Source: JAIUNP01 sp020161975 (GTDB taxonomy: Bacteria > Pseudomonadota > Alphaproteobacteria > Rhizobiales > Beijerinckiaceae). Taken from it: a DNA stretch of 48,175 bases. Positions 15,182 through 24,082 of this stretch are shown here, piece after piece; position 1 is the first letter of the stretch; the number at the start of each line of letters is the position of its first letter. The stretch is from contig DAIOGK010000025.1 of NCBI GenBank assembly GCA_036745275.1, positions 1 through 48,175 on the forward strand. Direction: 5' to 3'. The position numbers and the translations under genes are program-made. Under the pieces are notes generated by a model, which saw only the letters and a list, made by a program, of their open reading frames with translations, searched no databases and had not been told where the DNA came from.

Positions 15182-18100
15182 TCAGCCGGCTTCCGCGAGC
15201 CGCTCGGCGGCGCTGAGATCGACCGAAACGAGTTGGCTGACCCCGCGCTCCGCCATCGTGACGCCGAACAGCCTGTCCATCCGCGCCATTGAGATGGGAT
15301 TATGCGTGATTACGACAAAGCGGGTCGCTGTTTCACGCGCCATGTCGGTGAGGAGGTCGCAGAGCCGGTCGACATTCGCATCGTCGAGTGGCGCATCCAC
15401 TTCATCGAGGACGCAAACCGGCGAGGGATTGGTCAGAAACACTGCAAAAATCAGGGCGGTGGCGGTCAGCGCCTGCTCGCCGCCGGAGAGCAGGGTGAGA
15501 ACCTGCGGCTTCTTGCCCGGAGGATGGGCGAGAATTTCGAGGCCGGCTTCGAGCGGGTCTTCCGATTCGATCAATTGCAGCTCTGCGGTGCCACCGCCGA
15601 ACAGCCGCGAGAACAGCCGTCCGAAATGGCCGTTGACCATCTCGAAAGCGGCGACCAGCCGGTTGCGGCCCTCGGCGTTGAGGCTCTCGATGCCGCGCCG
15701 CAAACGGCGGATGGCTTCGGAAAGCTCCTGATGTTCGCGAGTCAGGTCCGACTTGCTTGTCTCGACCTCGCGAAGTTCGTCCTCGGCGCGCAGGTTCACG
15801 GCACCGATTCGCTCGCGTTCTCGGCGCAATTCAGCAATACGGACATCATTGCTGGTTGCACTTGGCAGGCTTGCGTCTGCCCCCAGCCCGGCCGCTGCGC
15901 GCAGATCATCGGGCTCGACCTCAAACGCATCGCGAATATCGGCTGCGAGGGCTTCGCGCCGGGCATTGGCCGCGTCCAGTTGCGCTTCGCTGCGGGCCCG
16001 TGCCTCGCGGGTTGCAGAGAGCGCGGCCATGGCGTCCCGCGCGGCCCGGTCAAAGGTGGCAAGCGCGGTTTCGCCCTCCGCACGGGCGTCTGCGGCAAAC
16101 TTCCGCGCTACTTCCGCCGCCTCGATCTCGGTTCCCAGCGTCCTGCGACGGGCCATCAGGTCTCCCGGCACGCCTTCGAGCCGGGCCCGTTCCGCCCGAA
16201 CCTCCACCGTGCGGTTGGCAACTTCGGCGCCCTGTGCGGTGGCTGCGGCCTTGCGGCTGTCCCAGGCGACGCGATCCTCGGCAATGGCCGCAAGCCGACG
16301 CGCGCGCGCCTCTTCCTCGCGGATCAGCCCTTGCAGGATGGCACGGGCTTCGGCAGCGAGCGAGCGGGCTTCGGCGGCTTTGGCACGCGCCTCCGCCGCT
16401 TGCTGAGGCAGCGTGCCGGCATCCCCGCTGGCGGCAAGCGCGGCCTCGGCATCGGCCAGGGCGGCGTTGGCTTCGGTTTGATCCGCAATCAGCCGGTCCT
16501 TGGCCGTTTGGAGCGCCTGTTCGCGCGCCTGAAGTTCAGAATGCGCCCGTTCGGCACTGGCGGCGGCATCGCGCGCGGCGTCGAAGGCGCGGCGGGCCAT
16601 GCGAGCGCCATCGCGCGCTTCGGCATCCTTCACAGCGCTCGCGCGGGCCTTCAGCGATGCAGCCTCAAGGGTCGTCCGGGCGGCATCGCGTCGGGTTGCG
16701 GCTTCTTGTGCGGCCGCTTCGACCTCGCCAAGCCGGTTCTGTTCGGCAAGGCGGCGCGCAGCGGCGGACGGGGCCTCGGCTGCGGCGGAAAAGCCGTCCC
16801 AGCGCCAGAGATCGCCCTCGCGGCTCACCAGGCGTTGCCCCGGGAGAAGCTGTGAGGCAAGACGCGGACCATCCGCTCTCTCGACAACGCCGATCTGTCT
16901 GAGCCGCCGGTGGAGCGCGACCGGCGCCTTCACCCTCAGGAACAGGGGGGCAGTGCCCTCGGGAAGCGCGGGGTCGGCGCTGTCATCGCCCGCTTCGCCC
17001 CAGCGGGCCGGGGCCCGCGGATCGGTCGAGGCGTCGATGTCGTCACCGAGCGCGGCGCCAAGCGCCACTTCAAAGCCCTTCTGAACCGTCAGGGCATCGA
17101 GAACGCGCGGCCATGGCCCGCCCGTCCCGCTGAGAAGTTTTGCGAGTGTGCGCGCTTCCGTTTCCAGTTGCTGTGTCGCCCGTTCCGCATCCTGGAGCGC
17201 GGGCCGAAGCCGGGCCTCGGCCTCACGGTCCTCGCGCAACTGTCGCTCGCAGGCGACGGCGGTCGCTTCCGCGGCCTCAAATCGTGCCTGCGCTTCGGCA
17301 ACGGCGGCCTGCCGGGTCGCAGTGTCGGGCAATGCGTGCCGGTCGGCTGCAAGGCGCTGGTGCTGCCGCTCTTGGTCCGCACCCTGTGCGGAAAGCCGGC
17401 TGAGCCGCTGCTGCGCTGTGCTGAGTGTCTGCTCGGCGCTGGAGCGCATGGCCGTTGCTTCCGCCAGCTTGACCTGAATGTCCTGTACGGTCTGTTCGGC
17501 CCGGGCGACGGCGGCATCGGCATCGGCGAGCCGCGCGCGGGCTGTGTCCGCGCCGGGCTGGTCCTTTGCCTCGCGCGACAGATCATCCGCTTCGCGCGCC
17601 AGTCGCTCCAGCGCCGCATCGGCATCCGCGATCAATGCGGTGGTTCTTGCGCTGTCTTTGGCAAGCTCTGCAAGACGACGATCGAGTTCCTCGATCCGTC
17701 CGCGCGTGCGGCGTTCCTCACCATCCAGAGTTTCACGAGCGAGCAACAGGCGTTGCAGCGCTTCGCTCGTGCGCATTTCTTCGGTGCGCAGGGGTTCGAT
17801 TGCATGTTGAGCCACCGCCCGTTCGCGCTCTGCGGCGCCTTGGGCGGTCATGGCAGCGGCGACGGCGCGCGTATCGAGATCGACCTGCCGGGAGGTGTCG
17901 GTCAGCGCCTGCAAGGCTGCCGCCCAGTGAATGGCCTGCTGCGTTGCCTCCGCCCGGCGCAGATCCGCCGCGATCACGCGATAGCGCTCCGCCTGCCGTG
18001 CCTGTCGCTTCAACGCCTCGATCTGCCCGTCGATATGGGTCAGTACATCGACGACGCGGGTGAGATTGTCTTCGGCCGAGCGCAACTTGAGTTCGGCATC

Positions 18101-18634
18101 GTGCCGGCGGGCGTGCAGACCGGCGACCCCGGCAGCGTCTTCCAGAATGCGCCGCCGGGCCTGCGGTTTGGCGGCGATGATTTCGCTGATCTGCCCTTGC
18201 CGCACCATGGATGGCGACCGCGCGCCCGACGCGGCATCGGCGAAAAGCAACTGCACATCGCGCGCCCGCACCTCGCGCCCGTTGATGCGATATGTCGAGC
18301 CGGCCTCGCGCTCGATCCGGCGCGAAATTTCCAATGTCTCGGAGGTGTTGAACTGGGCCGGCGCAGTGTGATCGGCATTGTCGATCCGCAGCATCACCTC
18401 GGCATGGTTGCGCTGGGGACGCTGCCCGGAGCCGGCGAAGATCACATCGTCCATGCCCGACGCGCGCATCGACTTGTGCGATGTCTCGCCCATCACCCAG
18501 CGCAGCGCTTCGACGAGGTTCGACTTGCCGCATCCATTCGGGCCGACCACGCCCGTCAGCCCCGGTTCGATAACCAGTTCAGCGGGGTCGACGAAGGTTT
18601 TGAAACCCGCAATGCGGAGACGATCGAACTTCAC
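15182..18634 (-). CDS. smc: Chromosome segregation protein SMC
   Basis: Full-length SMC ATPase, 1150 residues. Walker A GPNGCGKS at 31-38; Q-loop region with FAGSGQRPQRNHAEV; two long coiled-coil arms rich in A/E/R; a hinge around residues 500-620; ABC signature LLSGGEQ and Walker B VCVLDEVDAPLDD near the C-terminus. With ScpA and ScpB it compacts and aligns newly replicated chromosome arms. The alanine-rich, arginine-rich arms are usual for high-GC alphaproteobacteria. It lies 51 bases downstream of a DsbA-like gene in the same direction and may share its transcript. Confidence 0.97.
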   Translation of the reverse strand: MKFDRLRIAGFKTFVDPAELVIEPGLTGVVGPNGCGKSNLVEALRWVMGETSHKSMRASGMDDVIFAGSGQRPQRNHAEVMLRIDNADHTAPAQFNTSETLEISRRIEREAGSTYRINGREVRARDVQLLFADAASGARSPSMVRQGQISEIIAAKPQARRRILEDAAGVAGLHARRHDAELKLRSAEDNLTRVVDVLTHIDGQIEALKRQARQAERYRVIAADLRRAEATQQAIHWAAALQALTDTSRQVDLDTRAVAAAMTAQGAAERERAVAQHAIEPLRTEEMRTSEALQRLLLARETLDGEERRTRGRIEELDRRLAELAKDSARTTALIADADAALERLAREADDLSREAKDQPGADTARARLADADAAVARAEQTVQDIQVKLAEATAMRSSAEQTLSTAQQRLSRLSAQGADQERQHQRLAADRHALPDTATRQAAVAEAQARFEAAEATAVACERQLREDREAEARLRPALQDAERATQQLETEARTLAKLLSGTGGPWPRVLDALTVQKGFEVALGAALGDDIDASTDPRAPARWGEAGDDSADPALPEGTAPLFLRVKAPVALHRRLRQIGVVERADGPRLASQLLPGQRLVSREGDLWRWDGFSAAAEAPSAAARRLAEQNRLGEVEAAAQEAATRRDAARTTLEAASLKARASAVKDAEARDGARMARRAFDAARDAAASAERAHSELQAREQALQTAKDRLIADQTEANAALADAEAALAASGDAGTLPQQAAEARAKAAEARSLAAEARAILQGLIREEEARARRLAAIAEDRVAWDSRKAAATAQGAEVANRTVEVRAERARLEGVPGDLMARRRTLGTEIEAAEVARKFAADARAEGETALATFDRAARDAMAALSATREARARSEAQLDAANARREALAADIRDAFEVEPDDLRAAAGLGADASLPSATSNDVRIAELRRERERIGAVNLRAEDELREVETSKSDLTREHQELSEAIRRLRRGIESLNAEGRNRLVAAFEMVNGHFGRLFSRLFGGGTAELQLIESEDPLEAGLEILAHPPGKKPQVLTLLSGGEQALTATALIFAVFLTNPSPVCVLDEVDAPLDDANVDRLCDLLTDMARETATRFVVITHNPISMARMDRLFGVTMAERGVSQLVSVDLSAAERLAEAG

Positions 18635-18685
18635 GGGGGCGATGCGATGGTTTGAAAGGCGCCGCCCGGGACCACCCCGCGCGGG

Positions 18686-19381
18686 TCACTGATTGGCAGG
18701 CAGCAGCGGCTTGAGCACGGCGTCGAGCTGCTCGGGGCTCAGACCGCCGCGATAGGGCACACCGTTCACGAACAGGGTCGGGGTTGAATCGACCTTGAAG
18801 ACCTCATGGGCGCGTTTGCGCACGGCCAGGATGCCGTCATAAAGCGCCTGCTTTTGCAAGCATTCATCGAAGGTTTTTTGTGTGAAACCGAAGCGGAGCG
18901 CCACGTCGGTCAGCGCTTTCTCGGGATCCGCACCGAAAGCCCACACCTGCTGTTCGCGGAACAGCGCATCGGTGATGGCAAAGAATTTGTCCTGCGGTGC
19001 GCAGCGCGCAATCATCGTTCCGGCTGCCGCCACCCCGTCGAAGGGAAAGTCGCGGAACACGAACCGCACCTTGCCTGTGTCGATATAGGCCTTCTTCAGG
19101 TGCGGCATCGACTCTGTATGGAAACTTGCGCAATGCGGGCAGGTAAGTGACGCGTATTCGACGATCGTGACCGGTGCGGTCTCGCTGCCAAGCGTGTTCT
19201 CGGGGATAGGGCCCGGCAACATCAGATCATAGATCGACACAGGCGGTCCGGCCGGGCGCGGTGCGGCAGATTGCGCGGGCGGTGGACTGGCGCCCGGCGC
19301 CGCCCCCTGCTGGGCGCTGGCGCAAAACCCTGAAAGCAGCAGGCTGAAAGCAAGGCCGCCCGCAATCACCAACCCACGCAT
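18686..19381 (-). CDS. DsbA-family thiol:disulfide oxidoreductase (exported)
   Basis: A protein of 231 residues with an N-terminal signal sequence (MRGLVIAGGLAFSLLLSGFCASAQQG) and a proline/alanine-rich linker (about 24-48). The thioredoxin-fold domain carries the active-site CPHC in VEYASLTCPHCASFHTE and the cis-proline loop VDSTPTLFVNGVPYRGG. It probably forms or isomerises disulfides in periplasmic proteins; the fold is of the BdbD/DsbA type with an inserted helical domain. AAGGAAAAG precedes the ATG at 19381. It lies ten bases after a paralogous gene. Confidence 0.92.
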   Translation of the reverse strand: MRGLVIAGGLAFSLLLSGFCASAQQGAAPGASPPPAQSAAPRPAGPPVSIYDLMLPGPIPENTLGSETAPVTIVEYASLTCPHCASFHTESMPHLKKAYIDTGKVRFVFRDFPFDGVAAAGTMIARCAPQDKFFAITDALFREQQVWAFGADPEKALTDVALRFGFTQKTFDECLQKQALYDGILAVRKRAHEVFKVDSTPTLFVNGVPYRGGLSPEQLDAVLKPLLPANQ

Positions 19382-19391
19382 GGACTTTTCC

Positions 19392-20102
19392 TTACTTTGT
19401 CGCGGCGGCCAGATGCGGCGCGAGAATCTTGTCGAGCTGCGCGGGCGACATCGCACCGCGTTCAATCCGCCCGTTGATGAAGAAGGACGGGGTTGAGTCG
19501 ACCTTGAACACCTCGGATGCCCGCTGCCGGCCCTTTTGCAGGCTGGCATAGGAGGCCTGATCCTGAAGGCAGGTGTTGAAGCTCTCCTGCGTGAAACCGG
19601 CCTGCCGCACCGTGGCAAGCAGGGCCTCTTCCGGCTTTTCGGTATAGGCCCAGTTGCGTTGCTGCTTGAACAGAAGGTCGATCATCGGGAAGAACTTGCC
19701 CTCGCCCGCGCAGCGCGCCAGAAGCGCTGCCGCAAAAGCCAGGGGGTCGAGCGGGAACTCGCGGAAAATGTACCGCACCTTGCCGGTGTCGATGTATTTT
19801 TCCTTGAGATGCCCGAAAGTTTCTGTGTGGAAATTGGCGCAATGCCCACAGGTCATCGAGGCATATTCGACGATGGTGACCGGCGCATCCGCCTTGCCCA
19901 GCACTTCGTCCTTGAGGTCACCGGGCTTCATCAGTTCGGCGACATTCACCGTCGGTTCAAGGGCGGGATTGGCGCTTGCAGCAGGCTTTTCAGGCGCCTT
20001 CGCCGTCGTGTCGCTGTCGTTGCAACCGGCAAGGCCGACGAGGCTGCCGAAGCCCAGGACGAGGCCGGCGCGGCGGGAGAAAAGGGAAAGCGGCATTGTC
20101 AT
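19392..20102 (-). CDS. DsbA-family thiol:disulfide oxidoreductase, predicted lipoprotein
   Basis: A protein of 236 residues, paralogue of the following gene. Its signal peptide ends in a lipobox, LVGLAGCN (cysteine near residue 24), so it should be membrane-anchored, unlike its neighbour. The domain has the active-site CGHC in VEYASMTCGHCANFHTE and the cis-proline loop VDSTPSFFINGRIERG. The central dipeptide differs from the neighbour (GH against PH), which in this family changes redox potential and may separate oxidant and reductant roles. The start at 20102 (MTMPLSLFSRR) gives the best signal sequence. Confidence 0.9.
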   Translation of the reverse strand: MTMPLSLFSRRAGLVLGFGSLVGLAGCNDSDTTAKAPEKPAASANPALEPTVNVAELMKPGDLKDEVLGKADAPVTIVEYASMTCGHCANFHTETFGHLKEKYIDTGKVRYIFREFPLDPLAFAAALLARCAGEGKFFPMIDLLFKQQRNWAYTEKPEEALLATVRQAGFTQESFNTCLQDQASYASLQKGRQRASEVFKVDSTPSFFINGRIERGAMSPAQLDKILAPHLAAATK

Positions 20103-20226
20103 GGAAACATTCCGGTTCTTGTTGGCTGTCAGTCTCTCGCCGCAGCGGCACCCCACGGCTCGGAGATAGGCGTCTCCCCGATGAAGTGCAACCACAATCC
20201 GGGTGACGCCTCGCGTTCGGCGAATG

Positions 20227-20754
20227 CTATGCGGTGCCGCCCAGACCGCGGCGGCGTTGACGCGCCAACACACCGGCGCCGAGCCGCGCCACGGCATCCC
20301 TTAGCTTATCGGCCTCGATTCCGGCAGCAATGCGGCTGGCTGACGCAATATCTTCCGGCAGAAGCGTAAGCCTCGCCGGTTTGGCTTGCGGCGGCTTCAC
20401 CGGCATCTGGCGAATGACGAGCCGTGTGACGCAGCGCCAGCCAAGCCGCCGGTTGATCCGTTCGAGAATGACCGGTCCCATTTGCTGGAGATCGAGCGCG
20501 AATGCGCCTGTGCAGGCCACGGTGAGGCTGGCACCCAGTCCGCTCTCCGCGCCGCCCTTCGGCCATTTGATGTCAAGCGGCCGGGAATGGCGCGCAACCC
20601 CGGCGCCGACGATGTCCGGCCAGTGCACCGCAAGGTCGGTCCCCGCAAACCCGCGCCGCGAAAAGACCGGCCCGACCACATCGGGCGTCAGCGCACCGAG
20701 CGGACGAAGCCGGCGCTTGAATGCGGGAGGCTGGGGGCGGGGATCGTTGGACAT
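20227..20754 (-). CDS. dciA: DciA family (DUF721) replicative helicase loader
   Basis: A protein of 175 residues. The N-terminal region has LGALTPDVVGPVFSRRGFAGTDLAVHWPDIVG, typical of the DUF721 fold (W-x2-IVG core), followed by LTVACTGAFALDLQQMGPVILERINRRLG. DciA loads the DnaB replicative helicase in bacteria without DnaC. The C-terminal third is less conserved. The ATG at 20754 is preferred over one seven codons upstream. Divergent from mutY with a 50-base gap; upstream of the DsbA-like pair in the same direction. Confidence 0.88.
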   Translation of the reverse strand: MSNDPRPQPPAFKRRLRPLGALTPDVVGPVFSRRGFAGTDLAVHWPDIVGAGVARHSRPLDIKWPKGGAESGLGASLTVACTGAFALDLQQMGPVILERINRRLGWRCVTRLVIRQMPVKPPQAKPARLTLLPEDIASASRIAAGIEADKLRDAVARLGAGVLARQRRRGLGGTA

Positions 20755-20804
20755 CGAAAAATGGAGACTGGTCAAGGGGGCCCGGCTTCAGGCAGGATCG
20801 CCCG

Positions 20805-21875
20805 ATGTTAGATCGACAGCACCGACAGGAAAAGCCTAAACCGGCAGCCGATGCACTGCTCGCCTGGTATGATCGCGCCCGCCGCGACTTGCCTTGGCGC
20901 GCCGCGCCCGACCAGCATGCCGATCCCTATCGCGTCTGGCTCTCCGAAATCATGCTGCAACAGACGACGGTTGCCGCAGTCAAACCCTATTTTGCCACGT
21001 TCACCAGCCGTTGGCCGACGGTCGAGGCGCTGGCCGCGGCTGAGCCGGACGCGGTGCTGGGCGCCTGGGCCGGACTTGGATACTACGCCCGCGCCCGTAA
21101 TCTCATCGCTTGCGCGGCGAAGATCGCGCAGGAACATGGCGGCCGGTTTCCTGATACAGAAGCGGACCTGCTGACCCTGCCGGGCATTGGCGCCTATACG
21201 GCGGCGGCGATTACCGCCATCGCCTTTGGCCACCGCTCCGTGGTTGTGGATGGCAATGTCGAGCGGGTCGTCGCGCGCTACTGCGCCATCACCGAGCCCC
21301 TGCCGGGCGCAAAAGGCGCCATTCGCACCGCAGCCGATCATCTGACACCGGATTTACGACCGGGAGACTACGCCCAGGCGATGATGGACCTCGGCGCGAC
21401 GGTCTGCACACCGCGCGCGCCGGCCTGCGGGCGCTGTCCGCTATCCGCCGGCTGCGCCGCTCGAAAACAGGGGATTGCTGCTGATCTGCCGCGCAAGGCG
21501 GCGAAGTCCGGACGACCCATCCGGCGCGGGGCGGCGTTTGTTCTGCGCGACGGGGAAGGGCGCCTGTTGGTGCGCCGCCGCCCCGCAAAGGGGCTTTTGG
21601 GCGGGATGCTTGAAGTGCCGGGTACGGACTGGATCGCCGATATGCCCTTGCCCACCGGCCCAATTGCCGCGCCACTCTCCGCACAATGGCGCGAAGCCGG
21701 CAGCATCACCCATGTGTTCACGCATTTTACGCTGGAATTGCGGGTGTTTGCGGCCAAAGTGCCATCGGGAACGATCCCGCCCGCCGGCACGGCCTGGCTG
21801 GAGACCGCTGACATCGAGACTGCCGCGCTCCCCAATGTCATGAGAAAGGCTGTGGTGCGGGCAGGCGCGGGATAG
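20805..21875 (+). CDS. mutY: A/G-specific adenine glycosylase
   Basis: Base-excision repair enzyme, 356 residues, removing adenine mispaired with 8-oxoguanine. The catalytic glutamate is E48 in WLSEIMLQQTTV; the helix-hairpin-helix is LPGIGAYTAAAIT, followed by VVDGNVERV with the catalytic aspartate. The [4Fe-4S] cluster cysteines are C201, C208, C211 and C217 in the standard C-x6-C-x2-C-x5-C spacing. A C-terminal NUDIX-like domain (about 230-356) recognises oxoG. AGGAT lies seven bases before the ATG at 20805. It converges on ccrM with a 13-base gap. Confidence 0.96.
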   Translation: MLDRQHRQEKPKPAADALLAWYDRARRDLPWRAAPDQHADPYRVWLSEIMLQQTTVAAVKPYFATFTSRWPTVEALAAAEPDAVLGAWAGLGYYARARNLIACAAKIAQEHGGRFPDTEADLLTLPGIGAYTAAAITAIAFGHRSVVVDGNVERVVARYCAITEPLPGAKGAIRTAADHLTPDLRPGDYAQAMMDLGATVCTPRAPACGRCPLSAGCAARKQGIAADLPRKAAKSGRPIRRGAAFVLRDGEGRLLVRRRPAKGLLGGMLEVPGTDWIADMPLPTGPIAAPLSAQWREAGSITHVFTHFTLELRVFAAKVPSGTIPPAGTAWLETADIETAALPNVMRKAVVRAGAG

Positions 21876-21888
21876 TGCCGGCGGCTGG

Positions 21889-23070
21889 TCAGCCGGCCAT
21901 GCGCTTGCGCATCTCCGCCCGCAGCGCGTCGATGGGCTGAAGCGCCCCCCGAACGTCAAAATGCCAGAAGGTCCAGCCATTGCAGGCCGGAAGCCCCTGC
22001 ACCAGCGCGCCGATCTTGTGGATCGAACCAATGATGCTGTCGCTCTGGATTTGTCCATCCGGGCGCACGACAACCGAAAAGCGCTTCTTGGCATCGGTCA
22101 GCACCGTACCAGGGCGAACCAGACCGGCTTCGACAAGGCTTGCGAAGGCGACGCGCGGTTCCTCCCGCTTTGCGGCAGGCTGGCGCAGCAATTCGGGGTC
22201 GATCGGAACCACGGCCTCGATCCGGGCCTCGGCAACCTTGCGATAGGCCGCCTCGCGCTCGATGCCGATGAAATGCCGGCCAAGCTGGCGCGCAACGGCG
22301 CCGGTGGTTCCTGTGCCAAAGAACGGATCCAGCACCACATCGCCCCGGTTGGACGACGACAGCAGCACCCGTTGCAGCAGCGCTTCCGGCTTCTGGGTGG
22401 GGTGCGCCTTGTTGCCATCCCCGTCCTTAAGCCGCTCGGCGCCGGTGCAAAGTGGCAGAAACCAGTCTGACCGTGCCTGGCAATCCTCGTTGCCTGCCTT
22501 CAGCGCTTCATAATGGAAAGTGTACTTCTTCGTCTCTGGCCCGCGACCGGCCCAGATCATCGTTTCATGCGCATTGGTAAAGCGACGCCCACGGAAATTC
22601 GGCATTGGATTGGCCTTGCGCCACACAATGTCGTTCAAGATCCAGAACCCGAGGTCCTGAAGGATCGTGCCTACCCGGAAAATGTTGTGATAGGAGCCGA
22701 TGACCCACAGCGTCGCGTCCGGCTTCATGATGCGCCGCGCCTCGCCGAGCCAGTCACGGGTGAAGCGGTCATAGGCCGCAAAGCTCTCGAACTGGTCCCA
22801 GGCGTCATCGACGGCATCGACAACGCTCTGGTCGGGCCGCGCCAACGCGCCGGACAGTTGGAGATTATACGGAGGATCAGCGAAGACGAGATCGACGCTG
22901 GCCGAGGGCAGGCGCCTCATCTCCTCAATGCAGTCACCTGCAAGGATCGTGTCCAGGGGGAGGGAGGGGACTGGCCGGAACGAAGCCCCGGTACGCAAAA
23001 CCTGAGGCCGGGGCTTCGTGTCGGCAATCCCGGTACGCAAAGAACGCATGACGCCGCACCGGTTACGCAT
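21889..23070 (-). CDS. ccrM: CcrM-type adenine-specific DNA methyltransferase (GANTC)
   Basis: Beta-class N6-adenine methyltransferase, up to 393 residues. Motif IV is DPPYNLQ at about 65-71; the SAM-binding motif I is VLDPFFGTGTTGAVA further on (class order IV then I); the C-terminal RAMA-like domain, WTFWHFDVRGALQPIDALR, is typical of CcrM. In alphaproteobacteria it methylates GANTC and couples gene expression to replication. The start is uncertain: ATGs at 23070 and 23049 are both in frame and neither has a clear ribosome-binding site. The first 30 or so residues are encoded by repeats (see 22981-23018) and do not resemble known CcrM N-termini. Confidence 0.93.
   Translation of the reverse strand: MRNRCGVMRSLRTGIADTKPRPQVLRTGASFRPVPSLPLDTILAGDCIEEMRRLPSASVDLVFADPPYNLQLSGALARPDQSVVDAVDDAWDQFESFAAYDRFTRDWLGEARRIMKPDATLWVIGSYHNIFRVGTILQDLGFWILNDIVWRKANPMPNFRGRRFTNAHETMIWAGRGPETKKYTFHYEALKAGNEDCQARSDWFLPLCTGAERLKDGDGNKAHPTQKPEALLQRVLLSSSNRGDVVLDPFFGTGTTGAVARQLGRHFIGIEREAAYRKVAEARIEAVVPIDPELLRQPAAKREEPRVAFASLVEAGLVRPGTVLTDAKKRFSVVVRPDGQIQSDSIIGSIHKIGALVQGLPACNGWTFWHFDVRGALQPIDALRAEMRKRMAG
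22981..23018. repeat. Perfect palindrome in the 5' part of ccrM
   Basis: CGAAGCCCCGG (22981-22991) and CCGGGGCTTCG (23008-23018) are exact inverted copies with a 16-base loop. CCGGTACGCAAA occurs at 22988-22999 and again at 23030-23041, and a related CCGGTTACGCAT at 23059-23070. The repeat cluster lies inside the reading frame upstream of the conserved methyltransferase domain. Confidence 0.7.
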
Positions 23071-23090
23071 CGAACGAGGGCACCATGCAT

Positions 23091-23095
23091 GAATC
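23091..23095. promoter_or_regulatory. GANTC methylation site just upstream of ccrM
   Basis: GAATC, a target of CcrM itself, lies 20 bases before the most upstream ccrM start. In Caulobacter, GANTC sites in the ccrM leader feed methylation state back on expression; the position here would allow the same. Confidence 0.5.
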
Positions 23096-23160
23096 AGGAT
23101 GAAGGCCAGGTTATTCCGGACAAGTTTAATGTGTGCCGTTCTTGAACGATCTCAAAAAAT

Positions 23161-23340
23161 CGGCAGATTTTAGAAATCATAAAAAATATTTAAAATCCAT
23201 AAGACAAAAAATACTTAAATTAAATAGAAGTTATACAAAAGTTAAGAGCGATAATATTCAATTAATTTTATAAACAATACAAGAAATCACAAATCTTTTT
23301 ATCATAATAAAGGCAATAAAATTTGAATTTTTATGTTTCA
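23161..23340. other. AT-rich block between ccrM and rnhB
   Basis: I count 34 G or C in these 180 bases (19% GC), in a window that is otherwise clearly GC-rich. No reading frame of note. It lies upstream of ccrM and immediately downstream of rnhB. I find no TTAA-N7-TTAA CtrA box in it. It probably contains the ccrM promoter and may bind an AT-preferring protein; a remnant of foreign DNA is the alternative. Confidence 0.75.
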
Positions 23341-23368
23341 ACGTGGAAAATTGTCGGACGAGCGCTGT

Positions 23369-24001
23369 TCAACCCAGTTTGAAGCTCCGCCTGTGCAGGT
23401 CAGACGGCCCCAGGGCAGCAAGAGCGCTGCGATGAAGCAGGGTGCCGTAGCCGGCATGGCGCGAAAATTCGTAACCGGGAAAGGCCATATCAGCCCGCGA
23501 CATCATCCTGTCCCGCAGCACTTTCGCGACAATCGAGGCGGCGGCAATCGATGCGGAACGCCGATCGCCACCGATGATGGCCTCAGCGGGACAGGCAAGG
23601 CCCGGCGGGATGTCGCGCCCGTCGATCAGCGCGAAATCGGGACTGACGGCGAGGCCTGAAACCGCCTGGCGCATCGCTTCGAGGCTGGCATTGCGTATAT
23701 TGAGTGCGTCGATCACCGAAACCGGCAGAAAGACGATCGATGCATGTGCCTTGAGCAGGATTTCCGGGAAAAGCCGCTCGCGCATGGCAGCACTCATCGC
23801 TTTGGAATCGTTGAGGCCCGGAACTGGACGCGCCGGATCAAGAACAACCGCAGCCGCTGCGACAGGACCGGCCAATGGCCCTCTGCCCACCTCATCGACG
23901 CCGGCTATGAACCGATGCCCGAGGCTGATCAGGATCGATTCCCGAGCGAGATCTGCTTTTTGCCCGGAATTTCCACGTCCCGTTTTCGTCATGCGCTTCA
24001 C
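23369..24001 (-). CDS. rnhB: Ribonuclease HII
   Basis: A protein of 210 residues that cuts the RNA strand of RNA-DNA hybrids and starts removal of misincorporated ribonucleotides. The catalytic DE pair is D36/E37 in IAGVDEVGRGPLAGPV; further acidic residues lie in GLNDSKAMS and FALIDGRDIP. The conserved ASIVAKVLRDRMM stretch and the C-terminal GYGTLLHRSALAALGPSDLHRRSF are typical. The start could be the ATG at 24001 or one three codons later. The next plus-strand gene is divergent, 81 bases away. Confidence 0.95.
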   Translation of the reverse strand: MKRMTKTGRGNSGQKADLARESILISLGHRFIAGVDEVGRGPLAGPVAAAAVVLDPARPVPGLNDSKAMSAAMRERLFPEILLKAHASIVFLPVSVIDALNIRNASLEAMRQAVSGLAVSPDFALIDGRDIPPGLACPAEAIIGGDRRSASIAAASIVAKVLRDRMMSRADMAFPGYEFSRHAGYGTLLHRSALAALGPSDLHRRSFKLG

Positions 24002-24082
24002 CTTGATGCCAACTCCCTGTAAGCACGAAGCTTAAGGATCGCCAGCCCAAAGCGGCGGGGCAAAACCGCATCAGGAGATTCC

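Noticed and set aside
23161..23340. CtrA boxes (TTAA-N7-TTAA) in the ccrM upstream island
   Set aside because: Five TTAA words occur but no two are 11 bases apart start to start.
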